NCBI RefSeq assembly: GCF_009928415.1
Contig: NZ_JAABNN010000003.1
Location: 588,145-652,144, forward strand
From: Bacillus sp. USDA818B3_A
GTDB lineage: Bacteria > Bacillota > Bacilli > Bacillales > Cytobacillaceae
Length of the DNA stretch: 64,000 nucleotides
Direction: 5' to 3'
Shown here piece by piece: positions 9,387-17,737 of the stretch (positions are counted from its first letter, which is position 1; the number at the start of each line of letters is the position of its first letter). The notes beneath the pieces were generated by a model, which was not told the DNA's origin, did no database searches, and saw nothing but the letters and a program-made list of their open reading frames with translations. The translations under genes and the position numbers were made by a program.

Positions 9387-10409
9387 TTAACGTGTATCTC
9401 TAGCTTTGTTTTTAAACAGATGGATATGGTCGAGTGCTTTTCCTGTGCCGATAGCTACGCAATCAAGTGGATTCTCTGCAATTAACACAGGCATTTTTGT
9501 TTCTTCGCTAATAACCCTATCTAAATTGCGAAGCAGCGCACCTCCGCCAGTTAAGACAATCCCACGGTCCATAATATCGGCCGCAAGCTCTGGCGGTGTT
9601 TTTTCTAATGTGGCTTTAACAGCTTCTACAATCGCATATACTGTATCATTTAGAGCTGATGCAATTTCTTTTGCGGTAATTTCAATTGTCTTTGGCAGAC
9701 CGGTTAATAAATCACGTCCGCGGATTTCCATATTTTCAATTCCTTCAGGCGTGCCGGCAGAACCAATCTCTACTTTAATTTGTTCGGCTGTGCGTTCCCC
9801 AATCATCAAATTGTAGTTTTTACGGATATAAGAAATGACGGAGTCGTCCATTTCATCCCCAGCAACCCGAATCGATTGGCTAGTCACAATTCCGCCTAAA
9901 GAGATAATCGCTACTTCTGTTGTACCACCGCCAATATCTACGACCATACTCCCGGTTGGCTCCCAAACGGGCAGGTTCGCACCGATAGCTGCCGCAAATG
10001 GCTCTTCAATCGTATAGGCATCCTTTGCTCCAGCTTGTCTTGTAGCATCAATAACGGCTCTTTCTTCTACCGCAGTAATCCCGGATGGCACGCAAACCAT
10101 GACATAAGGCTTACCTGAAAAAAGATTGTTACTTTTTTGCGCTTGGCGGATATGGTATTTCATCATCGAAGCCGTCGTTTCAAAATCAGCGATGACGCCG
10201 TCCTTCATTGGTCTCATGGCAACAACGTTCCCCGGTGTCCGTCCAATCATATTTTTTGCGTCGTTACCAACTGCCACAATACTTTTTGTATCGGTCTGCA
10301 TGGCTACTACGGATGGCTCACGCAAGACAATGCCTTTTCCTTTTACATAGACAAGGGTGTTGGCGGTTCCCAAGTCAATTCCAAGATCTCTAGGTCTAAT
10401 TCCAAACAT
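9387..10409 (-). CDS. mreB: Cell shape actin homologue MreB
   Basis: Actin-like ATPase that polymerises under the membrane and guides wall elongation. Product 340 aa, starting [20 protein letters not shown] (phosphate 1 motif), with [12 protein letters not shown] (phosphate 2) and [12 protein letters not shown] (adenosine motif). The open frame continues 12 codons upstream, but the ATG at 10409 follows GGGAG at the right distance and gives the conserved N-terminus. First gene of mreB-mreC-mreD-minC-minD. The intron-split radC lies just upstream, with a 166-bp gap. Confidence 0.97.
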   Translation of the reverse strand: MFGIRPRDLGIDLGTANTLVYVKGKGIVLREPSVVAMQTDTKSIVAVGNDAKNMIGRTPGNVVAMRPMKDGVIADFETTASMMKYHIRQAQKSNNLFSGKPYVMVCVPSGITAVEERAVIDATRQAGAKDAYTIEEPFAAAIGANLPVWEPTGSMVVDIGGGTTEVAIISLGGIVTSQSIRVAGDEMDDSVISYIRKNYNLMIGERTAEQIKVEIGSAGTPEGIENMEIRGRDLLTGLPKTIEITAKEIASALNDTVYAIVEAVKATLEKTPPELAADIMDRGIVLTGGGALLRNLDRVISEETKMPVLIAENPLDCVAIGTGKALDHIHLFKNKARDTR

Positions 10410-10575
10410 AATGTTGTATCTCCCTTTCTGATACGAAATGCACAAATTCCTATAGGCAGGTAATCACCTTAATTATCATGTCTTTTTTCGTACTATTTAA
10501 GTGTTTACTTTTTTAAAAACAGTCCTAAAAAATCATACCCAATATTATAACCCAACGTCAAATAATATCCTAGTG

Positions 10576-10716
10576 TTATAAATATCCTTTTTCTTTTAAG
10601 CTAACAAACTTGTTTTCACCGATGATAAGATGATCTAACAAATCAATGCCAATGATTTTCCCACACTCGACCAAACGCTTCGTAACTTCAATGTCTTCAC
10701 GGCTTGGAGTAGGGTC
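10576..10716 (-). CDS. radC: RadC, second exon (C-terminal 46 codons)
   Basis: Starts without an initiation codon and encodes [20 protein letters not shown] ... SLKEKGYL, which is the RadC C-terminus including the Ser and Asp of the JAMM metal motif (H-x-H ... S-x-x-D). It continues exon 1 (13250-13798) in frame if bases 10717-13249 are removed: HNHPSG plus DPTPSRED restores the normal motif. The joined protein would be 229 aa, against about 231 aa for B. subtilis RadC. The fragment cannot be translated correctly without splicing of the group II intron. Confidence 0.92.
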   Translation of the reverse strand, partial: DPTPSREDIEVTKRLVECGKIIGIDLLDHLIIGENKFVSLKEKGYL

Positions 10717-10811
10717 GTAGGGTAGGGAGCATGCGCCTTACTTTGTCTCCAAAGTAGGTCTCACAGTCCCCCCCTCAGAACCGTACGTACACCTTTCAGC
10801 GTATACGGCTC
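10717..10811 (-). ncRNA. Intron RNA domains V and VI
   Basis: Domain V is at 10778-10811: 34 nt, with the 8-bp basal stem GAGCCGTA/TACGGTTC, a 2-nt CG bulge, a 6-bp upper stem and a GAAA tetraloop; the AGC catalytic triad is at the 5' side. Domain VI (10717-10776) has a G-rich 5' strand pairing with TCCC-TA-CCC, leaving an A at 10723 bulged as the probable branch point, plus an apical CCTACTTTG/CAAAGTA hairpin. This fixes the 3' splice site at 10717. Confidence 0.88.
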
Positions 10812-10821
10812 GCCAGTTGAT

Positions 10822-12684
10822 TTAAAGGAATTTGTTTTTCATGATGGTCGTGATGGCATTTGTAACAAAGGACAAGTGTTTTCGATTCCGTTCAATCATC
10901 TTCTTGTCCAAATATGTTAAATGCTTTTTATCCTTCAAGTCCTTTAATTTCCGAACATGATGGACTTCCATCTGACCTTCTGTTGTACCGCACGCTTCGC
11001 ATTTGTTGGCTAATAATCGTTGTTCAAATTCTGTTCTACCTGAATATTTTACGGAGTTTACTAATACATCTGTTTCAGGTAAATCTACTTTAATTGCACC
11101 TTTTGGTTTCGGCAAATCTTTTAGTTTTACGAATTGATGTAATTTTTCATTGCCTTTATTATCCTTCCTTATCAAGCATAATACTCCCTGTTTATGAGTT
11201 CTCATGCTCGATGCTACTTTCATTGAGGTGCTTCTACGTTTATTAGCAATGGTTTTTATGAAACTACTTTCAGCTAAATAAAATAACTTATCAAGATGAT
11301 GATAATTATTAGCCAGTTTGTAGTAGTTTGCAATTCCTCTTAGCTCAGCGTTATAGGTATAAAGGATTTCTAACTCCGAATTGTTTATAAGTTTGGCTCG
11401 GTGAATAATTTTAAAGTTGTCTAAATTTCCGTATCCGTTTGTTAAGGCAAATGCTTTTAATTTCTTTTCAGGTATTTCTAGCTTGATTGCCCCTGAGAGA
11501 GTCCTCTTTTTCAGCGGGTGTTTTTGATTTTTGTATAAAACCCTCGTGACCTTGGTCTCATTCCACTTGCAAAATTCATATCCAAGAAAAGGAATTGGAT
11601 TTTCCAAATGTGTTATAAGAGTCTTTTCAACGCTTAGGTCAAGAAGAAGTTCCTCTTTGAGATAATTTTTGATTGCTTCCTTAATATTTATCGCACTTTC
11701 TTTGGAACCTGCTATTCCTACAACAAAATCGTCAGCGTATCGGACATATTTCATTCTTTGATAGTTTTTATCCATTGGGTCAACTGAAGGTATTTCTATT
11801 TGTTTCTGTTTCAGTTCTTGTATGTTTAGAATTAATTCCTCTCGACCCTTCCAGTCTGTATGTCCATTTCTTTTATCATGACTTTCTATTTTCCTTGATT
11901 TTGTCCTAATATCTGAACGGATTTTTGTGTAGTCTTTGTTTCTCTCTCTCAATTTCCCTTTATCGAACTTTTTCATTTGTCCTTCCATGAATTTGTCGAA
12001 CTCATCAAGGTACATGTTCGCTAATAAAGGGGAGATGATTCCGCCTTGTGGTGTTCCGCTGTATGTTTTATGAAAAGTCCAATTTTCCATAACACCACTA
12101 GAAAGTGCATTGTGTATAAGAAGCAGGAATCGACAATCATTAATTTTCTTTGATATAAGTTTTAATAGTACAGTATGGTCAATGTTATCAAAGAAGCCTT
12201 TTATGTCACCTTCAATGCACCATGTTAGACCTTTCCATGTGTTCTTTATCTGTGAGAGTGCCGTGTGGCAACTTCTGCCTTCTCTGAATCCATGGGAATT
12301 TTCTGAGAATGTTGGTTCATATACGTTCTCTAAAATCATTCTCATGACTTCCTGTACTAGCTTATCCTTGAAGTTGGGAACTCCTAAGGGTCTCTTTTTA
12401 CCATTTGCTTTAGGAATATAAACCCTTCTCACTGGAGCAAAACGGAATGTTCCAACCTTGAGTTCTTCGATAATTTCGTCAATCTTTTGTAAGCTGAATC
12501 CATCGATTGTTTCTTCTGATGTTCCTTTTGTTAGATTCCCTGAATTTGGGTACAATTTTGCATATGCCTTAATCCATAAATCTCTTTTGTACATGAGCCG
12601 ATAACAATCCGTTATTATCTTTCCTTCTTTAGAAGCATTCCTTATAACGTCCAATTGTCGAAATGGATTTGTCGCCATATTCAT
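10822..12684 (-). CDS. ltrA: Group II intron reverse transcriptase/maturase, C-terminal frameshift
   Basis: Intron-encoded protein that helps splicing and retrohoming. The 620-aa product has an N-terminal RT0-RT4 region, GTPQGGIISPLLANMYLDEF, the active-site box YADDFVVG near residue 315, a maturase (X) region, and an HNH-type endonuclease start CEACGTTEGQMEVHHVRKL near residues 575-593. The expected second zinc pair is missing in this frame. One extra base in the A run at 10879-10882 would restore TLVLCYKCHHDHHEKQIPL and end at a TGA at 10796 inside domain V. So either the domain is damaged or the base is a sequencing loss. Two in-frame ATGs (12684, 12678) follow AAAGGAG. Confidence 0.92.
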   Translation of the reverse strand: MNMATNPFRQLDVIRNASKEGKIITDCYRLMYKRDLWIKAYAKLYPNSGNLTKGTSEETIDGFSLQKIDEIIEELKVGTFRFAPVRRVYIPKANGKKRPLGVPNFKDKLVQEVMRMILENVYEPTFSENSHGFREGRSCHTALSQIKNTWKGLTWCIEGDIKGFFDNIDHTVLLKLISKKINDCRFLLLIHNALSSGVMENWTFHKTYSGTPQGGIISPLLANMYLDEFDKFMEGQMKKFDKGKLRERNKDYTKIRSDIRTKSRKIESHDKRNGHTDWKGREELILNIQELKQKQIEIPSVDPMDKNYQRMKYVRYADDFVVGIAGSKESAINIKEAIKNYLKEELLLDLSVEKTLITHLENPIPFLGYEFCKWNETKVTRVLYKNQKHPLKKRTLSGAIKLEIPEKKLKAFALTNGYGNLDNFKIIHRAKLINNSELEILYTYNAELRGIANYYKLANNYHHLDKLFYLAESSFIKTIANKRRSTSMKVASSMRTHKQGVLCLIRKDNKGNEKLHQFVKLKDLPKPKGAIKVDLPETDVLVNSVKYSGRTEFEQRLLANKCEACGTTEGQMEVHHVRKLKDLKDKKHLTYLDKKMIERNRKHLSFVTNAITTIMKNKFL

Positions 12685-12950
12685 GACTCCTTTCCTATTG
12701 ACGTTAACATCAACCTGTCTCCCTTCCCCCTGCTAAACTCATTACAAGCAAACGTTGGGTACTACGGAGACTCCGTTACCATATGCAATTTTCATAGACC
12801 TACGTCTAATAGCCAAATGGCACTTGCACTTAGGTAATCCCTGCATTATACATAATTTTAGAAACGTGATGGTTAGGTATCCCTTTCGATGGTTTCCTCT
12901 AGTGGAGGATTGAAGGACAAACCTTACTATGGACAGGAAAGCGGCGATTT

Positions 12951-12958
12951 CCAATGGA
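12951..12958 (-). other. Candidate exon-binding site 1 (EBS1) of the intron
   Basis: The intron-strand sequence TCCATTGG, about 292-299 bases into the intron (domain I), can pair over eight positions with the last eight bases of exon 1 (CCAGTGGA), with one G-U wobble. This is the pairing that positions the 5' splice site and target DNA in group II introns. Confidence 0.6.
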
Positions 12959-13249
12959 CGCTCCGGAGATACGTCCCCCATTTTGTCCTCATTGCCTGTT
13001 AACTATCGTAGACAAAGGCGCACCCATCGCTCATTCATCTAGGATTCAAGCAGTATAGCTTTTACCGTACATCACTTGGTCTGAAGAACTGACTCGACTT
13101 TAGATAGTTTTGTCGTCTTTTCTCCTTTTCACATCATGCTCTGTTCCCTCTACGGGTTTCCCCTCAAGGTAAGATGCTGACCATAGAACATTGTAAGGAG
13201 TTCTAGATTTCCTTAGAAATCACTAAAATTACGCACCTTACAGGCGCAC

Positions 13250-13798
13250 TCCACTGGGGTGATTATGCAGCGCAATAATCGATGCTGCTGAACGCTTTAA
13301 GGCCTCGCGGAACACCTCTCGAGGGTGCACTATCGAGGCATTTAAGCTGCCGATAAAAACAGTTTGTTTATGAATGACCTGATTTTTCGTGTTTAAAAAT
13401 AAACATACGAAATGTTCCTGAGTCAAAAAGCGCATATCATTCATGACATACTTCGCTCCGTCTTCCGGTGAGCGTATCACATAGCGATCTGTGTAATTGA
13501 GATTAGCGATCCTTCTGCCAATCTCTACGGCTGCGAGGATCTGAATCGCCTTTGCAGAGCCAATCCCTTTGATTTCCGTCATTTCTTCTAGGGTAGCCGC
13601 CTTTAACAGGCGCAGCCCCTCAAAGTGGGTCAGAAGCCGATTGGATAATTGCAGAACCGATTCGTCCTTTGTGCCCGTTCGTAGCAAGATTGCAATCAGC
13701 TCATGATTCGATAGGCTTTGCGGGCCATGTTTAACAAAGCGCTCTCTCGGTCTTTCGTCTTGCGGAAAATCACGGATCATTAATGAATTAGTGGACAC
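13250..13798 (-). CDS. radC: RadC (JAMM-domain protein), first exon
   Basis: First 183 codons of RadC, a conserved protein of uncertain role despite its DNA-repair name. A helix-hairpin-helix-like part (EEMTEIKGIGSAKAIQILAA) is followed by the JAMM domain (YVIRSPEDGAKYVMNDMRFLTQEHFVCLFLNTKN) up to HNHPSG, where the group II intron begins. Unspliced translation would add only VRL and stop at 13238, losing the Ser/Asp of the metal site. The start is a GTG at 13798 with an AGGGAGG site. The order maf-radC-mreB is as in B. subtilis. Exon 2 is at 10576-10716. Confidence 0.93.
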
Positions 13799-13830
13799 TT
13801 CTTTTCCTCCCTTTTTAACGGGAGTCTTTT

Positions 13831-14403
13831 CTAATATGGCAACTGGTAGCCTGCTTTCTTTAATTCGCGGATGGTCCGTGCCACAGGCAGGCCGACAACC
13901 GCAAAATAATCTCCATTTATTTTTTTGACAAGCATGCTGCCAAACTGCTGAATTCCGTAGGCACCTGCTTTGTCAAATGGTTCACCACTTTGCACATAAG
14001 CGTTGATTTCTTTATCTGTTAACTCCCAAAACCATACTTCTGTTCTTTCATAGAATCTAGTCGTACCTGTTGCAGAAACGATTGCAACACCAGTGAATAC
14101 TTCGTGCTTCCGGCCTGACAACTTTTTTAACATGTGAATGGCTTCTGCTTCATCTGCTGGCTTTCCTAAGATTTGCTGATCCGCGACGACAACCGTGTCG
14201 GAGCCGATAACAAAGGCGTCTTGATTTTGTTGAGAGACGACCTGTGCTTTACGTTCAGCCAGCTCCATTACTACTTCGTCAGGGGAGAGTCTAGGATCAA
14301 AGCTTTCATCAACATCACTGCTTGAAATCGTGAATGATAAGCGGAGATTTTCTAGAAGTTCTTTTCGCCGTGGAGAAGAAGAGGCTAAAATGAGGTTTTG
14401 CAT
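13831..14403 (-). CDS. maf: Maf-family nucleotide pyrophosphatase
   Basis: House-cleaning pyrophosphatase for modified or pyrimidine nucleotides, long linked to septum formation. The 190-aa product starts MQNLILASSSPRRKELLENL, the family's phosphate-binding motif, followed by DVDESF and GSDTVVVADQQILGKP (catalytic Asp). Complete, with a normal length for Bacillus Maf. It lies between spoIIB and radC as in B. subtilis. Confidence 0.96.
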   Translation of the reverse strand: MQNLILASSSPRRKELLENLRLSFTISSSDVDESFDPRLSPDEVVMELAERKAQVVSQQNQDAFVIGSDTVVVADQQILGKPADEAEAIHMLKKLSGRKHEVFTGVAIVSATGTTRFYERTEVWFWELTDKEINAYVQSGEPFDKAGAYGIQQFGSMLVKKINGDYFAVVGLPVARTIRELKKAGYQLPY

Positions 14404-14537
14404 TCGATCACCTTACCTTTTGCATTTTGTATAGGGAGATACATGCTAATCGTATCAGAAATTGTCCAAGCAAACAATTTTAATATATTTAAATTTTGAA
14501 GATTATTGTCAAATTATGCAAGTTTTTGATTAAAACA

Positions 14538-14811
14538 GAAATAAGCCCCGCCAACTAGGTCAGAGCATTGAAAAAGTCATATAAATTTTATTTACGGACT
14601 AACTTGGCTGTTGAATTCCGCTCCAGGCACAAGCGGTTCGTGGGCCTGCCGGGGAGCCTCCTCGCCGCTAAAGCGCCTGCGGGGTATCCCCAGCCCCGTA
14701 CTCCCGCAGGAGTCTGCGTGCCTTCCGCTCCAATCAACAGACGTTCTTTTAAATAGGCAAATTTATCAATAGGACTTTTTCAGTACCTCTCAAATTGGCA
14801 AGACTTATTTC
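14538..14811. repeat. Long imperfect inverted-repeat element (about 274 bp)
   Basis: Nested inverted repeats fold the whole maf-spoIIB gap into one structure: GAAATAAG/CTTATTTC at the ends, GCCAA/TTGGC inside, a perfect 10-bp TGAAAAAGTC/GACTTTTTCA pair at 14569 and 14773, then a GC-rich core with CTGTTGA/TCAACAG and GGCAC/GTGCC. The core motif CCGCTCCAGGC ... CCTCCTCG ... CCGCTCCAATCAAC resembles a dispersed element I know from Bacillaceae genomes. No transposase and no clear target duplication. GC content is much higher than in flanking intergenic DNA. Confidence 0.72.
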
Positions 14812-14835
14812 CCGGAAAATATCAAGGATTGTCGA

Positions 14836-15921
14836 TTATAATGCATAAAAGGCATTTAAAAATTTTAATAGGTGCTGCTGGGCTTCATTTAAGCTCTCGG
14901 AATCTTTGGATTTTTGAAAGGATTTTACCTTAGCTGACGCATTGCTTAATTCTGTTTTCAATGTTTTTACTTTCGCATTCTTTAGACCACTCGCAGGCAA
15001 TTGTTTATCCATACTAGCGATAGCCTTTGTTGATTCTTCAGATAAGCTATTATTTATTAGCGCAGTTGAAGTGGCTGATGATAAGGTCTGATAGATTGAA
15101 AGTGCATTTTCAAGGAAGGCCTTCTCTTTGGCATTTACATCCGTTACTTCTTTTTCATCAAGTAATAGGGGCTTGGCAAAGACCTCATTGACACCATCTG
15201 CTTTATATTGATTGCCAAGTGATTTGGCTGTTTCAATAGAATCCGCAACCCCGAGGAATAGAAATTGTTTCCCGCTTATTTCAACCAATTGGGTTGGCAT
15301 TCCTTTTGCGGCAACTTGAGTAGATGTTTCCTTGGCGCCTTCCTTCGAGGTGAACACCCCTCCTTGGATCACATAGGTCGTCATCTGCTCTAAGGTGACC
15401 GTGTTTGTTTTTTCTCCCGTTTCTTCAACCGGTGTGGTAGTTCCTTGCTCCGCTATAGTTGAGATCGTTTCGGTTCCATTATTATCTGAAGGTCCTGTGA
15501 TGAACAATTTCAACATAACCACACCAATGGTAGTGCCTATTAATATTGCGAAGGCAGCTGAGATAAGAATGGATACGAAATTACGATCCTTTTTCTTTTT
15601 TTGATTGGTTGAAAAGGTGGTTATTTTGGGGAGGCTGGCTTTTTGGGATTTTTTATTAGGTACGATTGAAAATTCTTCTATATCCTGATCGGAGGATTCT
15701 GGAATAATCCAGTCGAAGCTTTCATCAACAGATTCCTGTGTTGCTGCCGTTTCTAAAAATACATCTGAGTCCAATTCTTCCGAATTTATTTTTATTACTC
15801 TTGGAGCAGTATCAATGATAGGTTCGGGTTCGGGTTCGATTTTCTTTGGTTCTTCCTGGTAGGCCTGGGATTCTCCATTTAATTTGATCTTGATCGTATT
15901 GCCTTTGTTAGGCTTGTCCAC
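14836..15921 (-). CDS. spoIIB: SpoIIB-like SPOR-domain sporulation protein
   Basis: Septal protein that helps localise the engulfment machinery early in sporulation. The 361-aa product has a long acidic/charged cytoplasmic region, one membrane segment near residues 115-140 (FVSILISAAFAILIGTTIGV), a Thr/Glu-rich linker, and a SPOR peptidoglycan-binding domain at about 190-255 (TYVIQGGVFTSKEGAKETSTQ). Sequence similarity to B. subtilis SpoIIB is only moderate, but its place next to maf, and downstream of the prepilin peptidase locus, supports the name. Confidence 0.82.
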   Translation of the reverse strand: MDKPNKGNTIKIKLNGESQAYQEEPKKIEPEPEPIIDTAPRVIKINSEELDSDVFLETAATQESVDESFDWIIPESSDQDIEEFSIVPNKKSQKASLPKITTFSTNQKKKKDRNFVSILISAAFAILIGTTIGVVMLKLFITGPSDNNGTETISTIAEQGTTTPVEETGEKTNTVTLEQMTTYVIQGGVFTSKEGAKETSTQVAAKGMPTQLVEISGKQFLFLGVADSIETAKSLGNQYKADGVNEVFAKPLLLDEKEVTDVNAKEKAFLENALSIYQTLSSATSTALINNSLSEESTKAIASMDKQLPASGLKNAKVKTLKTELSNASAKVKSFQKSKDSESLNEAQQHLLKFLNAFYAL

Positions 15922-15975
15922 TGTTTGTACTCCTCTCTCTATCGAAGGGTCATTGGATACATCCTAACATAGAGG

Positions 15976-16011
15976 CAAAAAAAAATAACAAGACTTTTGT
16001 CGTCTTGTTAT
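15976..16011 (-). terminator. Terminator of the type IV pilus operon
   Basis: Perfect 10-bp stem ATAACAAGAC/GTCTTGTTAT with a 7-nt loop, followed on the minus strand by nine T residues. It separates the pilus operon from spoIIB. Confidence 0.9.
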
Positions 16012-16055
16012 CGTAGAGTTTCGTCAAATTGTTTTTTAGTTCGTCATTGTTTTAA

Positions 16056-16847
16056 CTATGGCTGTGTTGTTGCGGTTGTGTCTGGGAACTCGCTTAGTGG
16101 ATTTTCCTTGCCAGCTGGTGCCGGGGAATCTATTTTTGGCAGCTGTGCAACTAGGTCCGTTAAACCAGGCATATAAAATGCTGAAAATGTCAGGCTATAG
16201 CTTAGTGGCTGGGTTTCTTGAACCAAACTAGTTATTTCTTGACCTCCTGAATAACTAATAGATTCAATCACTACAATCCGCTGTAATGATTCTAGTGTTT
16301 CAATGAACTTCTCTAGATCCTTATAAGTTGGAGATTCGACTTTCAAAGAAACAGTTAGCTTTTTTAATGCAGGAGTTTGAGCTGCTGCTGTTTGTTGATC
16401 AGTTGTTTGTTGTGTGGTTGTATTTTGTGCTGTTGGACTTTTGTTAGTTGTTGCTTGCGTACCAGACGTTTGCTGATTACTTGTGTTGGTGTCTGCGGAT
16501 GCCGTACTGACATCAACATCTTTTGAAAAACCCATTGAACTTATTTTACTATTGGAAAGTGTTTCTGCTTTCTCAAGGTCTAAAATTAGCTGTTCTTGAA
16601 GCGGCTTTACAGGGAGTTTCTTTTGTAACTCTTTTGTATCTTCAGCTGTTTGACTGGTCGTTTCAGCATTTTTTTCACTTATAGTTTCAAGCAATTTTTG
16701 TTCCGATTCCAATGACTGCTGTTTTACACTTAGTTCTGATTTCAAGGGTGAAAGAGAAAAGAACTGAGCATAAACGAAGATTAGAACTAACAAAAGAGCA
16801 CCGGCAGCCAGTATCCATTTATCTTTTTTAGAGAAATGAAGCTTCAT
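16056..16847 (-). CDS. pilO: PilO-like inner-membrane pilus assembly protein
   Basis: Alignment-complex component that with PilM and PilN links the cytoplasmic ATPases to the pilus platform. The 263-aa product has a short cytoplasmic start, one membrane segment at about residues 12-30, a coiled coil (SELSVKQQSLESEQKLLETI), then a Thr/Gln/Asn-rich linker at about 115-160 and a C-terminal ferredoxin-like domain (LKKLTVSLKVESPTYKDLEKFIETLESLQRI region). Overlaps pilN by 4 bp. Last gene of the operon; the low-complexity linker is not typical of PilO. Confidence 0.82.
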   Translation of the reverse strand: MKLHFSKKDKWILAAGALLLVLIFVYAQFFSLSPLKSELSVKQQSLESEQKLLETISEKNAETTSQTAEDTKELQKKLPVKPLQEQLILDLEKAETLSNSKISSMGFSKDVDVSTASADTNTSNQQTSGTQATTNKSPTAQNTTTQQTTDQQTAAAQTPALKKLTVSLKVESPTYKDLEKFIETLESLQRIVVIESISYSGGQEITSLVQETQPLSYSLTFSAFYMPGLTDLVAQLPKIDSPAPAGKENPLSEFPDTTATTQP

Positions 16848-17737
16848 GAACCGGTCACTCCTTTATCAGTCTTGCTTTTGTTAATTTCTTTTTTCACGTA
16901 CTCTTTATCCAACTTGATTTCAAATTGGCCTGTGTAACGCGGAAGAACATTTACATTCGTTTCAGTACCAGTTACCGTGTTCGTTGTAGCCACTGTATTT
17001 GTATTGGTTATTGTTGTCGTAGCTGCAGTACCTTGGACAGCGTTAGTTGTACCCGCAGTGTTTTGACTGCTGCCACTTGTAGTTGTCTCATTTTCTTCCA
17101 CAGTCTGACCAGCAGTCGTCTGACTTGTAGCTGCATTACTAGTATCGTTGGCAGTACCAGCTGTTGTATTTGTTGAAGTAGTCTGATTTGTTGCCGTAGT
17201 TGACGTACTTGTCGTATTCGTTTGACTCGCTGTACCTGCACTAGTACTTGTCGCAGTAGTTTCAGATGTAGATAATGAGCTTAAGCTCGCTTCTGAGATC
17301 CATTTAGAATCCTCGAGATCATCTAAGAAGTACGCCGCCTCACGGGCACTATCAAATTGAACGGTTAAGGCTATGGTACCCGCTTCCGTATAAGCAAAGC
17401 TTTGGATAAAACCGCGCTCTGGCAAAAGCGAAGTCAGGTGCTGCATAACCGGTATTGTTTGGATTGGATAGTCACTCGCCCAGTCAATCGCACTTTTCAA
17501 TTGACTAACTGAATTGGCTGCTTCTGCAGTGCTACTCGTTTTTTCTTGATTTTCTGCCACTTTCTTTGTCATGGCAATTTGTTGGTCTAAGGAAGCCACT
17601 TCACTTTTAATGGTATTGATTTGCCAAAGGTAAAAAGCACCGACAAGGATTATAATCAACAGTAAACTTGAAAGCGCAATGATAAGTTTTACTTTTTTCG
17701 GTTCTTTTTGGGGAAGCAGGTTAATTTCGACTAGCAT
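16844..17737 (-). CDS. pilN: PilN-like pilus assembly protein with Thr/Ser-rich insert
   Basis: Bitopic partner of PilM and PilO. The 297-aa product starts MLVEINLLPQKEPKK, the INLLP motif with which PilN binds PilM. A membrane segment (about 18-40), a coiled coil and a ferredoxin-like fold (YFLDDLEDSKWISEASLSSL) follow. From about residue 155 to 270 the sequence is almost wholly Thr, Ser, Ala, Asn and Gln. A short conserved-looking C-terminus (LPRYTGQFEIKLDKEYVKKE) follows. Overlaps pilM by one base and pilO by four. Confidence 0.87.
   Translation of the reverse strand: MLVEINLLPQKEPKKVKLIIALSSLLLIIILVGAFYLWQINTIKSEVASLDQQIAMTKKVAENQEKTSSTAEAANSVSQLKSAIDWASDYPIQTIPVMQHLTSLLPERGFIQSFAYTEAGTIALTVQFDSAREAAYFLDDLEDSKWISEASLSSLSTSETTATSTSAGTASQTNTTSTSTTATNQTTSTNTTAGTANDTSNAATSQTTAGQTVEENETTTSGSSQNTAGTTNAVQGTAATTTITNTNTVATTNTVTGTETNVNVLPRYTGQFEIKLDKEYVKKEINKSKTDKGVTGS

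Larger units (their letters stand above)
10717..13249 (-). mobile_element. Group II intron inserted in radC (2533 bp)
   Basis: The 5' end is GTGCG directly after exon 1 (...CCCAGTGGA) and the 3' end is CCCTAC directly before exon 2 (GACCCTACT), the GUGYG...AY borders expected for group II introns. Domain V, domain VI with a bulged A seven bases from the 3' end, a reverse transcriptase/maturase frame, and an EBS1 complementary to the last eight exon bases are all visible. It lies in the same orientation as radC, so it can splice from the radC mRNA. The 5' 565 bp upstream of the reverse transcriptase frame represent domains I to III and part of IV. Confidence 0.93.

Noticed and set aside
12742..12981. 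79-codon frame within the intron 5' part
   Set aside because: It overlaps intron RNA domains I-III, including the EBS1 candidate, and has no recognisable motif.
14568..14756. 62-codon plus-strand frame inside the inverted-repeat element
   Set aside because: No ribosome site, and composition is explained by the GC-rich repeat core.
17008..17241. Gln/Leu/Val-rich frame antiparallel or shifted to pilN
   Set aside because: Out-of-frame reading of the Thr/Ser-rich pilN repeat; no independent start signals.
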